From: Karalla daura | Taxonomy: Eukaryota; Chordata; Actinopteri; Chaetodontiformes; Leiognathidae | Assembly: GCA_029224185.1 (NCBI GenBank) | Contig: CM055189.1 | Location: forward strand, 25,851,957 to 25,915,956 | Direction of reading: 5' to 3' | Length of the DNA: 64,000 bases | Part shown: positions 22,201-33,083 of the stretch, one piece after another | Numbering within the stretch: the first letter of the stretch is position 1 | Layout: each line of letters starts with the position of its first letter | The notes under the pieces: generated by a model | Database searches by the model: none | The model's input: only the letters and a program-made list of their open reading frames with translations | Told to the model about the DNA's origin: nothing | Made by a program: the position numbers and the translations under genes

Positions 22201-23535
22201 ACAGACCCCAGAGGAGGAGGAGTAAATGGGTGACGAGGACACAACAGACGAGGGGTTCAGTAACAAGACCACGGAGGACATTACTGCTCCAGTCCTGTAT
22301 GAGGACGATCCTTGCCGTGGTCTGGAGAACAGGCCCTCATTGGGGAGTCCACGGGCCTCTACGTCACGTGAGGGAGATGGCAGATCAGCCAGTGATGCAG
22401 GACTGTCTGATCTGCCATCCACATCCACGGGTGCAGATGAATCTCAAAGCAATTTGTCTGACGTGGATCATATAAGACATAATCTGAAACACAAACATAC
22501 ACACACACACACACACATTACTCCATTTTACTATTAACCACTTTGATTTATTAGGGAGAAGTCATTGGACCAGATGGGATCGCTGGGTGGGACAAGGTCC
22601 AGGATCTTGCTGCCTACCTGGTGGGTCTCCATGAGGCTTCTTACCTCACCGAGCTGCAAGTGACTCGGGTCATCCAGCTGTGGACAGCTCTCCCTGACAG
22701 CGACAAGGAGCGGATCGACTACCAGCCTCGTCATCAGCCGCGACTGACAACGGGACGCTTTAAGGCTCCTAAGAGGTCTGGAGTCACACCGGGTGTGGAA
22801 AGTGTCAAGCACTGCTTGATTGGACATCCTGGGGGGCTGGCTCAGTGGCCCAGCACCAGCCGCTTGGTGGAGGCCATGTGCATAAGGCTGTGCACTTTGC
22901 ACAAGACGACCACCAAGAAGGCTGGAGTTCCCACTCCCAGATGGTCCAAGATCCTGAATGACTACCACCACATCTGGGAGTTGGTGCTCAACAGTCCGAG
23001 GCTGATGGATGAGACTCTGATCCAGCTTTTTGAACTAAACCAGAAGACGCTGATTCAGTGGTAGGTCAGGTATATTGTTTATATGACAATTCTGTAAAGA
23101 ATGCATTTCTGACATATCTGATGATCTACTCTCAGGTTTCAACGGCAACAGAAAAGTCAGGAGAGCAGTATGCTCGCACAGGGACTGGCTCCAATCGATC
23201 GCATTTCTGTGGCACCTGTCCAGCCTCCTCCACCACAGGAAAAAATGCAGGTCCATCCAGCTACATCTGGCCCACAACATGAGTTTGTCCTTCTGCCAAA
23301 TCTGGACGGACAGGCTCCTATCCTTTGGCCAGGCCGGCGTTCTGCTGCTGCTGCCACGAGGGACCAGCCCGTTGCACCTGCTCCCGCGGCATCGGGCACT
23401 GCACAACCACAGCCCATCTCATCTGCTGGGATGTTGCCCATATTTAGAACTTTAGTAGTCAACACCTCAACGTTGGGTGCAGGCCCAGTTCCGTCTGTTT
23501 TTGCACCAAAGGAATGTGACTTGCAACACCTGTAG
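19296..23535 (+). pseudogene. Multi-exon transposase-like gene (DUF6729-type family), decayed
   Basis: A spliced coding relic with exons at about 19296-19745, 20100-20381, 20625-20949, 21029-21701, 21795-22001, 22141-22460, 22556-23063 and 23137-23535. Most junctions keep GT/AG signals. Recognisable blocks are a Pro/Ser-rich N-terminal region, LECKRCTKKYPAWSEDIL with paired Cys, RMMRERTLGNSVTQLY, VLYVDRDCC, RLDIWHFMRRFA and TLESFHLHLNRFIPG. The last three place D, D and E in the order of an RNase H-like transposase, which is my inference. The family is repetitive in fish genomes and I recall it as DUF6729. Lesions include a TAG at 19398-19400, a frameshift near 20180, several between 21390 and 21610, and a TAA near 22225. 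It lies inside the left LTR of BEL-B, so it arrived later. Introns argue for DNA-level transfer, not retroposition. Confidence 0.7.
20020..20095. repeat. Short interspersed repeat fragment in transposase-like relic
   Basis: Contains TTTGAAGACGTTTCGTCCTTC and a short inverted CGAAGG/CTTCTTC structure. A related fragment (GAAGGTTCTCAGTCATCCAGG) is at about 63335. Both resemble a common fish repeat that I cannot name with certainty. Confidence 0.4.
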
Positions 23536-23737
23536 GCAGTGCGGGCAGCACTGACAAGTCACGGCTTGTGCGGGACGTCACATGGCGATCGCTGGTTGCA
23601 ATCCTGCTCAAGGCCTGACTCTAAAAAAAAAAGTCAAACTCAAAATGGACCATAATGCACCGGGCCATTGCCTGAACAATATAGTGGACAAATATGCCCG
23701 CGTTATTCCTTTACTCTGCATTTTTCGGCACTGTGCA

Positions 23738-23772
23738 GGGAGCGCAGGGAGCGAGAAAATTGGCTCCCTGCC
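23738..23772. repeat. Hairpin at right edge of transposase-like insert
   Basis: GCAGGGAGCG... pairs with ...GGCTCCCTGC across a short loop. It is next to the point where BEL-B LTR sequence resumes. It could mark the right end of the inserted unit. Confidence 0.4.
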
Positions 23773-23775
23773 TAT

Positions 23776-24269
23776 GTCAATAGCGCCATCTACTGTGTGA
23801 GCATAAAACTACAAAAACAATAGCGCATGGCTGGACCGGACTTGTCTGCAGGCAGCGCATGATAAACGTATGGAAACGTAACTGTATCAGCAGCGGTTAA
23901 ACAAGGCACACACCCACAAGTTATACGATTGACGAACAATACTGGTATTGTAGTCCTACAACAACTGAGGAGCAGTCACCATCAGTACAAACCTAGAAAC
24001 TTAACGGTGTCTAACAAACTGTGACTAAACTGTGCTGAGTCAGGAAGCGTACTCACTTCTTCATGGACTGACCCTCTGAGCGTCTAAATCACGGCACTGG
24101 GACCCAGGAGTGGTGAACAACTAAATTATGTCCTGGAGCGCATCAAGGGCTGAGGACCTGCTGGAATGATAATTCTGGAAAAAAATCGGTCAAGAAGAGT
24201 GGTGATGTCACCGCAACTCGAAACTAGGGGCGGAGCCTACACCAGGTCTATTCGACAGCCTTTTGTACA
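23776..24269 (-). repeat. BEL-B left LTR, inner 494 bp
   Basis: Matches 32626-33078 closely from TAGCGCCATCTACTG to GACAGCCTTTTGTACA. On the minus strand it begins TGTACAAAAGG directly after a G-rich stretch (TTTGGGGGCGCC, 24270-24281), a reasonable polypurine tract. Together with 19089-19136 it forms the 3' LTR of BEL-B, with the middle lost or replaced by the transposase-like unit. Confidence 0.8.
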
Positions 24270-24315
24270 GGCGCCCCCAAATGTGAAAAGCACATTTGCA
24301 CCAATAAAAGGCTGC

Positions 24316-27300
24316 TCAATCAGTCTTTGGGTGCCCTGTATATGGAGGAGAGTCTTCTCCTCCCGAGGGGACGGTGGGTGGCATCACCAACGAGGCAACC
24401 GGTCGGGTGAAGGTGTGTCCTTTAATGTTTACATCAGCTGATCTGATGCACCCATCATCACTGCGGTGAATCTTAACCACACGCCCAACAGGCCACTGGG
24501 CCCGTGGTAGCTGTTGTTCCACCAACAGGATGACTGCTTTGTCTGGTAGGTCAGGAGCAGAAGACTGCCATTTCTGTCTTGTCTGGAGTCCGGGAAGGTA
24601 TTCTCTCACAAAACCCACCCAGTCAGTCCGGATCTGTTAGTGTCGCCAGTGCCGGCGGCTCAACATCTCAGTCTTAGGATACACCACTTGAGGAAGGGAG
24701 CCATCTGGCCGCCCCATGAGCAGACTGTTTGGTGTTACTGGATCCACATCTGTGATGTCAGTCGATACATACGCCAGTGGCTTCACGTTGAGAATAGCCT
24801 CCACCTCCAAGAGTACTGTGAGCAATACCTCCTCAGGCACGGGTTGGGCTCCAACACACTTGAACAGTGCTGCCTTGACAGAACGGACCTCTCGTTCCCA
24901 AACACCACCAAAGTGTGGAGCTGCTGGGGGGTTGAATTTGAACTGGATCTTTTGCCGGGCAAGCTGTTCCTGCAAGGTCGGCACCATATTCTCAAAGGCT
25001 TCCCGAAGCTCCCGTTCTGCTCCCTTGAGGTTCGTTCCTTGGTCCGACCACAGTTCTGCAGGAGTGCCTCTTCAGGCTACAAAACGTCTCAAGGCCATCA
25101 GATAGGCATCTGAGTCCATATTCTTGAGGAGGTCCAGGTGCACTGCTCTGGTGGTGAGGCACTTCAATATAATTCCCCAACGTTTCTCTTGGCATCTGCC
25201 GACCTTCACCCACATGGGCCCAAAACAATCCACACCTGTGGAGTGAAAGGCTGGCTTGTATTATCTCAGTCACGCAGCAGGGAGATCCGCCATCCTGGGG
25301 ACCACAGGCTGGACCCGCCACCGTTGACACTCCGCACAGGCACGTTGATGCTTACAAACTGCCTCTCGTCCTCTGAGAATCCAGAATGACCTCCATAACT
25401 CTGCAAAAACCCGTTCAGTACCATGGTGATGTAGATCACTATCCTTCTTGATTAGGAGCTGGGTAACTGGGTGAGATGCATCCAGGACAACAGGGTGCAT
25501 AGGCACGTCCAGACCCTCAAATTGTCTGAGCCGGCCAGCCACTCTTATTAAGTCAGATGACAGTTCAATCATTGGAGTTAAGGTGAAGAGGCGACTTGAA
25601 GGAGACACTGGTTTTCCTGCTGCAAGGAGCTTGTAATCTTCAGGAAATGACAGTTTGAGCTTGCAGCAGGATTCTGATTTCGGATTGCTGATACTCAGCT
25701 GCTGTAGGTGGGCTGGAAGAGGTTCCTCCTTGATGCTCTACAGTAGTGGCCTCCATGAGCTCTTGCCATGAACTGTATTTCTTGCCCTCTGGGCCTGATC
25801 CTGACGCTGAGGTGGTCACAGCTCCACAGAAGGTAGTTTTCCGGAGCTCCACCTCGTCCTCAGGTTCATTAAGGCTAGGCCATTCTGGCCAGCTAGTTGG
25901 GTCTTGCAGGAGGAAAGAAGGTCCATGAGACCATCAGTTTGGACTTCTGAGTTCCTGCAAAGATTTCCCTCTAGTCAGGTCATCTGCTGGATCACTGTCT
26001 GAATCCACATAGCGCCAGGTACAGTTCTCAGTCAGCTCCTGTATCTCTGCCACTCTTGCCCCTACAAAAATCTTGTAGTGGCAGGACCATGAATGGAGCC
26101 AGGTTAACACAGTAGTGGAATCGGACCACAGTACAAAGTGGGATACCTCTAGGGTAAGCTCATTCTGAAGGAGACGTGCCATCTGGGCTGCAATGAGAGC
26201 TGCACACAAATCCAGGCGTGGAATGGAATGTACTTGATTTTCAGCTACCCTGGAACAAGCCATCACAAAGGAGAGGTGGAGGTGGCCCTCATCGTCGAGA
26301 CTCAGGTAAGGAACCGCTCCATACGCCTGTTCGGATGCATCTGCGAAGATGTGTACTCCACGAACAGCTGATTCTTGACTGAAGTTGGAAGGCACGTAGG
26401 CCCGTGGGAAGTTGAGGAGGGGCAGGAATTTCAACTCATCTTCCCAGTTGGACCAGGCTTGGACCAGTTCCTCATTGCTTGTCCCACAGTTGTCGATGAT
26501 AAGCTTTGGGGGTTGGTCCTGTCTTGTGCAAACCACAAGTCTAGGCTTTGAGATCTGGCATCTTGGGGCAGATGATCTAGGACTTGCGGCTCATTACAGG
26601 CCCATTGCCTCAAGTCGAACCCTGCTGGGGCTAGAAGATCTCCAAGGCGGCGCACTAGCAGCTTTGCTTCTTCTGGAGTGCGCACACTTTGCAGGCAGAA
26701 ACGGCAATCTATGGAAAACTTCAGGATGTCGTCTGGATGGCAACAATCAGCAACATGGCGTTGCGATGTACATGTAGCACAGCAGGGGCTGCATGTTGTG
26801 CCGAAAGGCAGAACTTGCCATTCAAATACCCGAGGTGGTACATCCACCTTCAGGTCACGCCACAGGAACCTCAACAAAGGACGGTCTTCAGGAAGAAGCT
26901 TGATGGAACATCCCCTTGATGTCTCCACTTACTGCTATCAGATGTTCCCGAAATCTTAGCAGTACTATCAAGCAAGCTCCAAGCGTGGGGCCCAGGTAGC
27001 AGGTATGGGTTTAGAGTTACTTGTAGATACTGGTGAGAGCATTTGAAGACTAGCCGATGTTTGCCGTTCTGGGCTACTAGGTGATGGGGAATAAACCAGC
27101 ACTCTCCAGATGGATCTCCACTGGCTACTTCTTGTACTGTACCAGCTCCAATAAGTTTCTCCATTCCAACCTGGTATATCTTGGCCCGCTCCGAATTTTT
27201 CAGCAGCATCCGGTCTGTGCTCCGTAATAGGGCCATGACGGATTCCTTGGGGGCATGTAAGGTGGGCATGGCTGCATGACGGAGTAGTGGTGTAGCGCAC

Positions 27301-28233
27301 CTCTTTACTCCGTTAACATCCATCCTGATTGTCTTAGTATCCAATAGCTCAACAGCTTGTTTGTCCTGCTTCGACCGAGTTACCTCTCTTTCAGGTCGGT
27401 AAGGAACAGTATCTGTCTGCCAGAGCCTCTCAACATGACGGTACAGCTCATCCATCTGTGGTTGCGAGGAGGTAAACAGACACTGCGTCACCTGGCCGCC
27501 CCATGGAACGAATGGGTCCTTGGAGAGTCCTTCCCAACCTAGTGTGAATGGCAGCCAGACAGCCAGGGAGACCAAGCCTGACTGGGTCGACAGGGGTTAT
27601 GAGATGTGCCTGGTCAGAGCCCACCAGAAGTGAGGGCTGGGCATCTTTCAAAGCAGGAATGGGAAGGCCACGGAGATGTTTATATTTCTGCTGAAGTTTC
27701 TCAGTGGGGTAAGAATGCTGAGCCAGGCTGAGGCGGCTAGCTGTGAAAGCACCACTAATCTTATAGCACACTTTAGGATTAGCCGCCGGGGTGACACAGA
27801 CGGATACTTTGTGTCCGTGGAGCATCTGGACATCCTGGCGGACTGTCCGCAGAGGAAGGCCCTCAGGAATGCCTCGTATCTTCAGGGCCTTGGCTGCTGC
27901 TGGCAGCAAGATAGTCCTCTCCGATCCATCATCCAGCAGAGCAAAGGTATCTAGGCTACGTCCCTCATGATGCACGAGCACTGGGACAACTTTCAGCATA
28001 ACCTGGGTCCCAGTCCCGGGTCTATCAAGGTAGAGAGATTCTGAGGCCAAATTAGTCAGGCAGCTCTCCTCCTTCACTGCAACCGGCTTCTCGCTTCTCT
28101 CTGGCCGCAGATTCACTTTGTGAAGAGCGAGGAGGTGTTTCCCTTGATAAAGACTGCAGGGCTTCTTCAAGGTGCACTGACCTGCTAGGTGCTTCCGTGC
28201 ACATCGCCAACACCTCTTATTAACTTGGATCAA
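24316..28233 (-). pseudogene. BEL-B pol: protease, RT, RNase H-like, integrase
   Basis: Right to left. A CCHC-like CWRCARKHLAGQC is followed by a protease with TFALLDDGSERTILL (27448-28233). RT begins around 27575; the region where YVDD should stand (26431-26928) reads FSIDCRFCLQS, so the catalytic pair is lost. The RNase H-like domain (25934-26536) has HIFADASE, SIPRLDLCAA (Asp where Glu is usual), LWSDSTTVLTW and DPADDLTRG. The integrase has a zinc module DLHHHGTE...CAECQRWR (25270-25608), then VDCFGPMW, WSDQGTN and the FGGVWER glutamate motif (24637-25230), and a DUF5641-like tail (24316-24618). Breaks include frame changes near 26900, 25640, 25300 and 24630, and a TGA near 25075. It would have copied and integrated the element; it is now dead. 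Confidence 0.9.
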
Positions 28234-29630
28234 CTTTCAATTGCTCTTTAGAGAGTTTGCCGACTTCATCACACTGACGGAAGTGATGTTCGGTACTCTG
28301 GCAATAGGCACAGTAGGTCTTTGATGCAGGGTGCTTCTTTGTGTGGTCTGGCCTGGGTGTAGAGGTATCTACCGCCCGGTCACCATGACCATGTAGGAAT
28401 GTCACCACCGGCTTCTCGGGACGACGATCAGGCTTGATTGGGAGCCGCTCCTTGCCACTTCTTGCCCTCACCGGGCTGTCAAAGCTCTGGCACCAAGACT
28501 GATAGCTCAACCATTCTGCTAGGTCAAGCAGTATGCGTGTCGATCCAGGTTGCTTGAGCCGATATTTTCTGAAGTCTGCCCTCTGTTCAGGTGGGAGCTT
28601 ACCTAGCAACCGGGCGACATGTGACCCACAGTTCAGTTCAATCTCCCCCTGTGGACCTAGAGTCTGCAGCAGGCCCACTAAGGACTGAATTTGGAGAGAG
28701 AACTTCTGGAACGCTGCTAAGTCACCTCGTCTTACCTCTGGACCTTCTAATATGCTAGCTATCTTCCTCAAAGATAGCTGATGGGGCTGACAGAATTTGG
28801 CAGAGAGGGCTCGCATGGTGTCCGTGTAGGGAGTGGAGGAATTTAGATAGGCGTCCACTTAGCTTCCTCCAACTTCAGGTGATCCATCAGAATTTGGTTC
28901 TTGAAAAGGTCTGTGGAATCTACTGGAAGCAGGTTCTCCAAAGCAATGCGAAGTCTTGCAAACTCACTTGGGTCTGGATGGATGAATTTAGGTTTTGCAG
29001 GTTTGGGGCCTCTATAAATTCTCTCCGACCCAAATACTGTTGCAAGGTGACTAGGGGAGAACGTGCTGGGGGCTGCCTGGATCATTGCATGGGGTGGTGG
29101 TGGTTGATCTAGTCCTGGTGGACCTCGGCCTAGGTGAACAGAAGGGGGGTTTCCAACTGGCAGAGAGGGCTGCACCAGAGGATAAAGCAGGGGTACCCTC
29201 TGCTCATGTAGTTCCTGCAAGACAGACTGGAACGCTTGCTGGGATTGCCGCAGTTAAGCATTCTCCACTCGCATGGCTCTCAACTCTGCATAGACTTGGG
29301 GGTCCCCTCCAGGACTCCATGGCTGTGGGTTTAATATTCCAGACTGGACCCCAGGGGCCGGGGTTCCTCTCAGGGAATAACCCGGGGCTAGCTGAGGTGT
29401 CTCATGAGCAGCGTTCCCGTGGATAACACTGAAGGGAGTCTGGGGTGAGAAGGCAGCACTCATAGAAATTGGTTCCTCCCGGGGAAGGAAGGCAGCTGGC
29501 TCTGGAGAGGAGGGTGGTCTCCACAGAGTGGGGTCTTGCGTTCGGTCTCCCACATATTCCACCTCAAAACCCTGGAGCCTGGTAGATCTTCATGTCTGGG
29601 CCTAACGGCAGGGAAAATCTCATCTGGCTG
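28220..29630 (-). pseudogene. BEL-B gag
   Basis: A Pro-rich N-terminal region (29254-29562) runs into a TAA near 29254-29256. It continues in the same frame to PKFIHPDPSEFARLRIALENLLP (28843-29220), the DUF1759-like core start. After a 1-nt shift near 28858 it goes on with MDAYLNSSTPYTDTM...ILEGPEVRRGDLAAF and LLGKLPPEQRADFRKY to a zinc knuckle CAYCQSTEHHFRQC near 28260-28310. Another shift near 28230 leads into pol, where a second zinc-like motif follows. BEL elements normally encode gag-pol as one frame, so all shifts are lesions. Confidence 0.85.
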
Positions 29631-29646
29631 CATCATGACTACTGCT

Positions 29647-29664
29647 ATCCGGCTCGAAGGACCA
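29647..29664 (-). promoter_or_regulatory. BEL-B primer-binding site, tRNA-Tyr type
   Basis: On the plus strand ATCCGGCTCGAAGGACCA, which equals the last 18 nt (with CCA) of vertebrate tRNA-Tyr(GTA) as I know it. One base separates it from the LTR edge TGTTAGG at 29666. It would prime minus-strand DNA synthesis. Confidence 0.8.
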
Positions 29665-29665
29665 A

Positions 29666-30904
29666 TGTTAGGAAGGTAATCAGCTGGGGCTGATTCGTTT
29701 AAGGTTTAAGCAGTAGTCAAAATGGGTGCTGGTCATGACACAGGAAAAGATGACAGGAGAATTCTGTCTGCTTCCAAGGCAGCCGCGTTTAATAGAAACT
29801 CAGCTTGGGCAACAGTTTTCTGGAATAACAATAACATAGATGTTGGGACTGCTACACTCATATGGTGCATGTGATTTTACAAACAACAGCCTAGGTCATA
29901 AATTCCTGCTGCAGCCGCCCTGGGGATCAAGTAACCAGAGGCGCCTGCCAGGCGACCCTCCTTGGGGTCTGCACTCGCTCTACTCCCCCGACGTTAGGTT
30001 TCAATCCTGCCCGGGAACCTATAGGCCGCTGGTGTGAAACCAGCTCGCCAATCACCCGCACCTAACCCGGTGACACGGGTGCCATAAACAAAGGGTGGAA
30101 AGGAGCCCTCTGGGGAATAAAACTCCCAGAAACCTGAGAGGAGAAACGAGTCAAAACGCCCGTGCCAAGAGAGCACCACGGGGCTGAGACTCCTAACCTC
30201 ACTACACCAACCGATCCGTACCCGGAGAGGTGCGGCACGCCCGTGCAAGAAGGGCACCCAGGGTCTGAGCGCCTCATCATCCTCCAACTCCGAAACCCAC
30301 GCTGCAGCAGAGGCAGTGAGAGGGCCGAGCCTGCGCCGTCACGAGGATGCGCAGCATCAAGGAGCTATACCGAGCTGGACCACAGGACAGAATCTTTGTT
30401 CTCGTGCGTCCGAGCGGACCACGTGATCACATGCACGCGCACACACCCCTGCGCACATACGTGCACATACGTACACACACACGCTTGGTTTATTGTTTGT
30501 TATTGTTTGTTTATTGTTTGTTTAGTCTGTCTAGTCAGGAATGCATGTCTCTGGTTAGAATAAATGATAACCTTAATGCACCAATTGTAAAATTGATGTG
30601 TCATTAAAGTGTGATTGTTGTACTAAGAAGTGTGTAATTATTGAACCTGCACAAAAGTTGCTAAATCCAGAGACTAGAGGTAATTTGTAATTAGACTGAT
30701 TTACTAGGCAAATTGACTAACCAGATTATTGGTCCCAGTTCGCAGGGTGGTGCCCCGAAATTCTTAAATAATAATAAAGCTAACAATCTAGGTTTACTAT
30801 ATTTGGTTGACAAAGTCCCAACATAAATATAAGTTTACAAAATTTACATCAAGCAATCATGTGATCAAGGCACGCATATTTCCTCTACAGTAACATTGAC
30901 CATA
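29666..30904 (-). repeat. BEL-B right LTR, gag-side part
   Basis: Starts TGTTAGGAAGGTAATCAGC next to the primer site and shares its first 48 bp with the left LTR. The rest (29714-30904) has no counterpart on the left. It may be true LTR sequence deleted on the left or a further insertion. It includes short TTGTTTATTG repeats near 30487-30525 and no convincing gene. Confidence 0.65.
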
Positions 30905-30908
30905 TTAA

Positions 30909-32593
30909 GGTGCTTCCACATAGACCGCGGCAAGCGCAGGTGGCGGGCGGCAAACCCATTCATTGTGTATGTGGTTGCGCGGCGCAAGAGCGCCGCTCAG
31001 CGGCGCGCAAGAGTTGAGAAATGTTCAACTCGGGCGCTGCGCGCTGTGACGTCATCGCGGCGCGTCCAATAGGAGAGAGGTTGTTGGGTCACGAGTTCCA
31101 GAGGACTCCAGAACTATGGAGGGGCAGCTAATTAGAGCTGTAAAACTCGGATCCTTTTAAGGATTCGGATCCCTCTGAGTCACTCACTGAACTGATCCGG
31201 ATCTGCGAGTCACTTGAGTCACTTGAGTCCGTATTACTAAATAGAAAGTAATGATGAATGAATCACTTTTAAATAAAACTAAGGTTAAAAACAAGAGAAA
31301 TGTTTATTTAAACACACCAAAAATAATACAAAACTTAAACATAGGCATAACAGCAAAATCGCAAAATGCAACCGAGAATAAGAATAAATAAGTAAACAAA
31401 CTATTACTAATTATTAATGTTCCCGGATCACCACCAAATGTAATTATCTGTGCATTGCCCTAACACTACGTTGTCTGAAAATTGCTTCCAAATCATGCAG
31501 TAGGCTACTTTCCCTGCGTTTCGAGCTTAGACAAAAACATTAACATCACATGATGTCTTCCGTGGATAAAATACAATCTTTCGTGGATAGGCACATATAA
31601 AACGAATTCATTGAACTCATGTGCGTGCATGCGCTACGCCTGGTGTGACTCTGAATCCCCTCTCCTTACAGATCCGGGTGTGTTTAACCGGTGGATCCAC
31701 TCATTATTGTCGGTTACGGTTAAGGACTCAGGATTCGCCGGATCCGCACGGATCCGGGTTAGTGTCGGTTAGCGGATCAGGACTCAGGATTCGCCGGATC
31801 CGCACGGATCCGGGTTAGTGTCGGTTAGCGGATCAGGACTCAGGATTCGCCGGATCCGCACGGATCCGGGTTAGTGTCGGTTAGCGGATCAGGACTCAGG
31901 ATTCGACGGATCCGCACGGATCCGGGTTAGTGTTGGTTAGCGGTTTAGGACTCAGGTCTCGCCGGATCCGTATTAATGCACCGGGATCTGTTACAGACCC
32001 GGGTGTGTTTAACCAGTGGATCCACTCACTACTGTCAGTTAGGACCCGGCGGATTTGGTTCAATGGAGACCTCGGATTCATGATTCATGAGTCATTTAAA
32101 GGATCCGGGTGATTAACCCGGATGAGTCCTGAACCGCCCAGCACTACAGCTAATCAAGTTTCCCGATCTCTGGGACACAAGGTTTACCGGGCAGGTGGTT
32201 AAACTCCTCCCTGTTTAGCCGAAGTAGACCTCAAAATGGGGGTTATGGAGCTGTAGCTCCCGGACCAGCCTGAGGTAGCTCTCAAAGCGGTCCTTACAGC
32301 GCTGTAGCTCCCGGACCCGGTCTACATTCCCCCGGTTCCTGCCTTCCTATCAGAACTGGGTGGACCCACATCCTCCTTATCTGTGCTGCTCGTCTCCTCG
32401 TCTCCTTAATAGCACAATAGCCAGGACTTAACACACCTTCTCACAAGATCGCGCTCAAACCAACTGCTAAATGTTGTTACTGGTAGCTTAGCAACCTTGC
32501 CGCTTTGCCGCGCGGCACAGCGGCAGCGCTGCGCCCGGCTGCGCTGTAACCGGCGCAGCGTGCCGCGCTTGCCGCGGTCTATGTGGAAGCACC
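30909..32593. mobile_element. Non-autonomous DNA transposon, 1685 bp, TTAA target site
   Basis: Perfect 29-bp terminal inverted repeats start GGTGCTTCCACATAGACCGC and end with its complement. TTAA stands on both sides (30905-30908 and 32594-32597), the duplication used by piggyBac- and Kolobok-type elements. The subterminal 100 bp at both ends are very rich in GCGGC-type motifs. The interior has no transposase frame, so it depended on another source. It contains a 56-bp tandem repeat with repeated GGATCC (31709-31975) and a duplicated GGTGTGTTTAACC-GTGGATCCACTC block (31676-31722 and 31997-32042). It interrupts the right LTR of BEL-B. Superfamily is open. Confidence 0.85.
31709..31975. repeat. 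56-bp tandem repeat inside the TTAA transposon
   Basis: About four and a half copies of a 56-bp unit containing GGATCCGCACGGATCCGGGT and TAGTGTCGGTTAGCGGATCA. Copies are nearly identical, with divergence in the last one. The unit is rich in GGATCC palindromes. Confidence 0.9.
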
Positions 32594-32625
32594 TTAATGG
32601 TGGTATGTATACTTTATGGCTCTAG

Positions 32626-33078
32626 CACACGTCGATAGCGCCATCTACTGTTTGAGCATAAAACTACAAAAACAATAGCGCATGGCTGGGCCGGACTTGT
32701 CCGCAAGCAGCGCATGATAAACGTATGGAAACGTAACTGTATCAGCAGCGGTTAAACAAGGCACACACCCACAAATTATTCTATTGACTAATAGCAGTCA
32801 CCACCAATACAACCCTAGAAACATAACGGTGTCTAACAAGCCGTGACTAAACTGTGCCGAGTCAGGAAGCGTACTCACTTCTTCATGGACTGACCCTCTG
32901 AGCGTCTAAATCACGGCACTGGGATCCGGGAGTGGTGAACAACTAAATTATGCCCTGGAGCACATCAAGGGCTGAGGACCTTGATTCTGGAGAAAACCGG
33001 TCTAAGAGTGGTGACGTCACCCCAACTCTAAACTAGGGGCGGAGCCTACACCAGGTCTATTCGACAGCCTTTTATACA
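32626..33078 (-). repeat. BEL-B right LTR, outer part
   Basis: Pairs with 23776-24269. Ends GACAGCCTTTTATACA, followed by the ATTTC duplication. About 40 bp are missing compared with the left copy near 32790, where the left has ACGAACAATACTGGTATTGT. Confidence 0.85.
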
Positions 33079-33083
33079 ATTTC
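33079..33083. repeat. BEL-B target-site duplication, right
   Basis: ATTTC directly after the right LTR edge, identical to 19084-19088. Confidence 0.85.

Larger units (their letters stand above)
19089..33078 (-). mobile_element. BEL-B: younger BEL/Pao element inserted in BEL-A gag
   Basis: Complete in outline: left LTR 19089-24269 (interrupted), pol 24316-28233, gag 28220-29630, primer site 29647-29664, right LTR 29666-33078 (interrupted). ATTTC flanks both ends (19084-19088 and 33079-33083), the 5-bp target duplication expected for BEL integration. The outer ends pair correctly: 19089 TTTTAGGGAGGTAATC matches 29666 TGTTAGGAAGGTAATC, and 24269 and 33078 both end in GACAGCCTTTT.TACA. Removing it joins the two halves of the BEL-A gag (TPTNMLEIV with KKLPYKLRER). 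It is younger than BEL-A but carries many frameshifts and stops. Confidence 0.85.

Noticed and set aside
31621..32112. Short frames in the 56-bp tandem repeat
   Set aside because: Readings of a tandem repeat inside a non-autonomous transposon.
23776..33078. Two independent solo LTRs at 23776-24269 and 32626-33078
   Set aside because: The ATTTC duplication and the matching 48-bp outer blocks tie them to the two ends of one BEL element.
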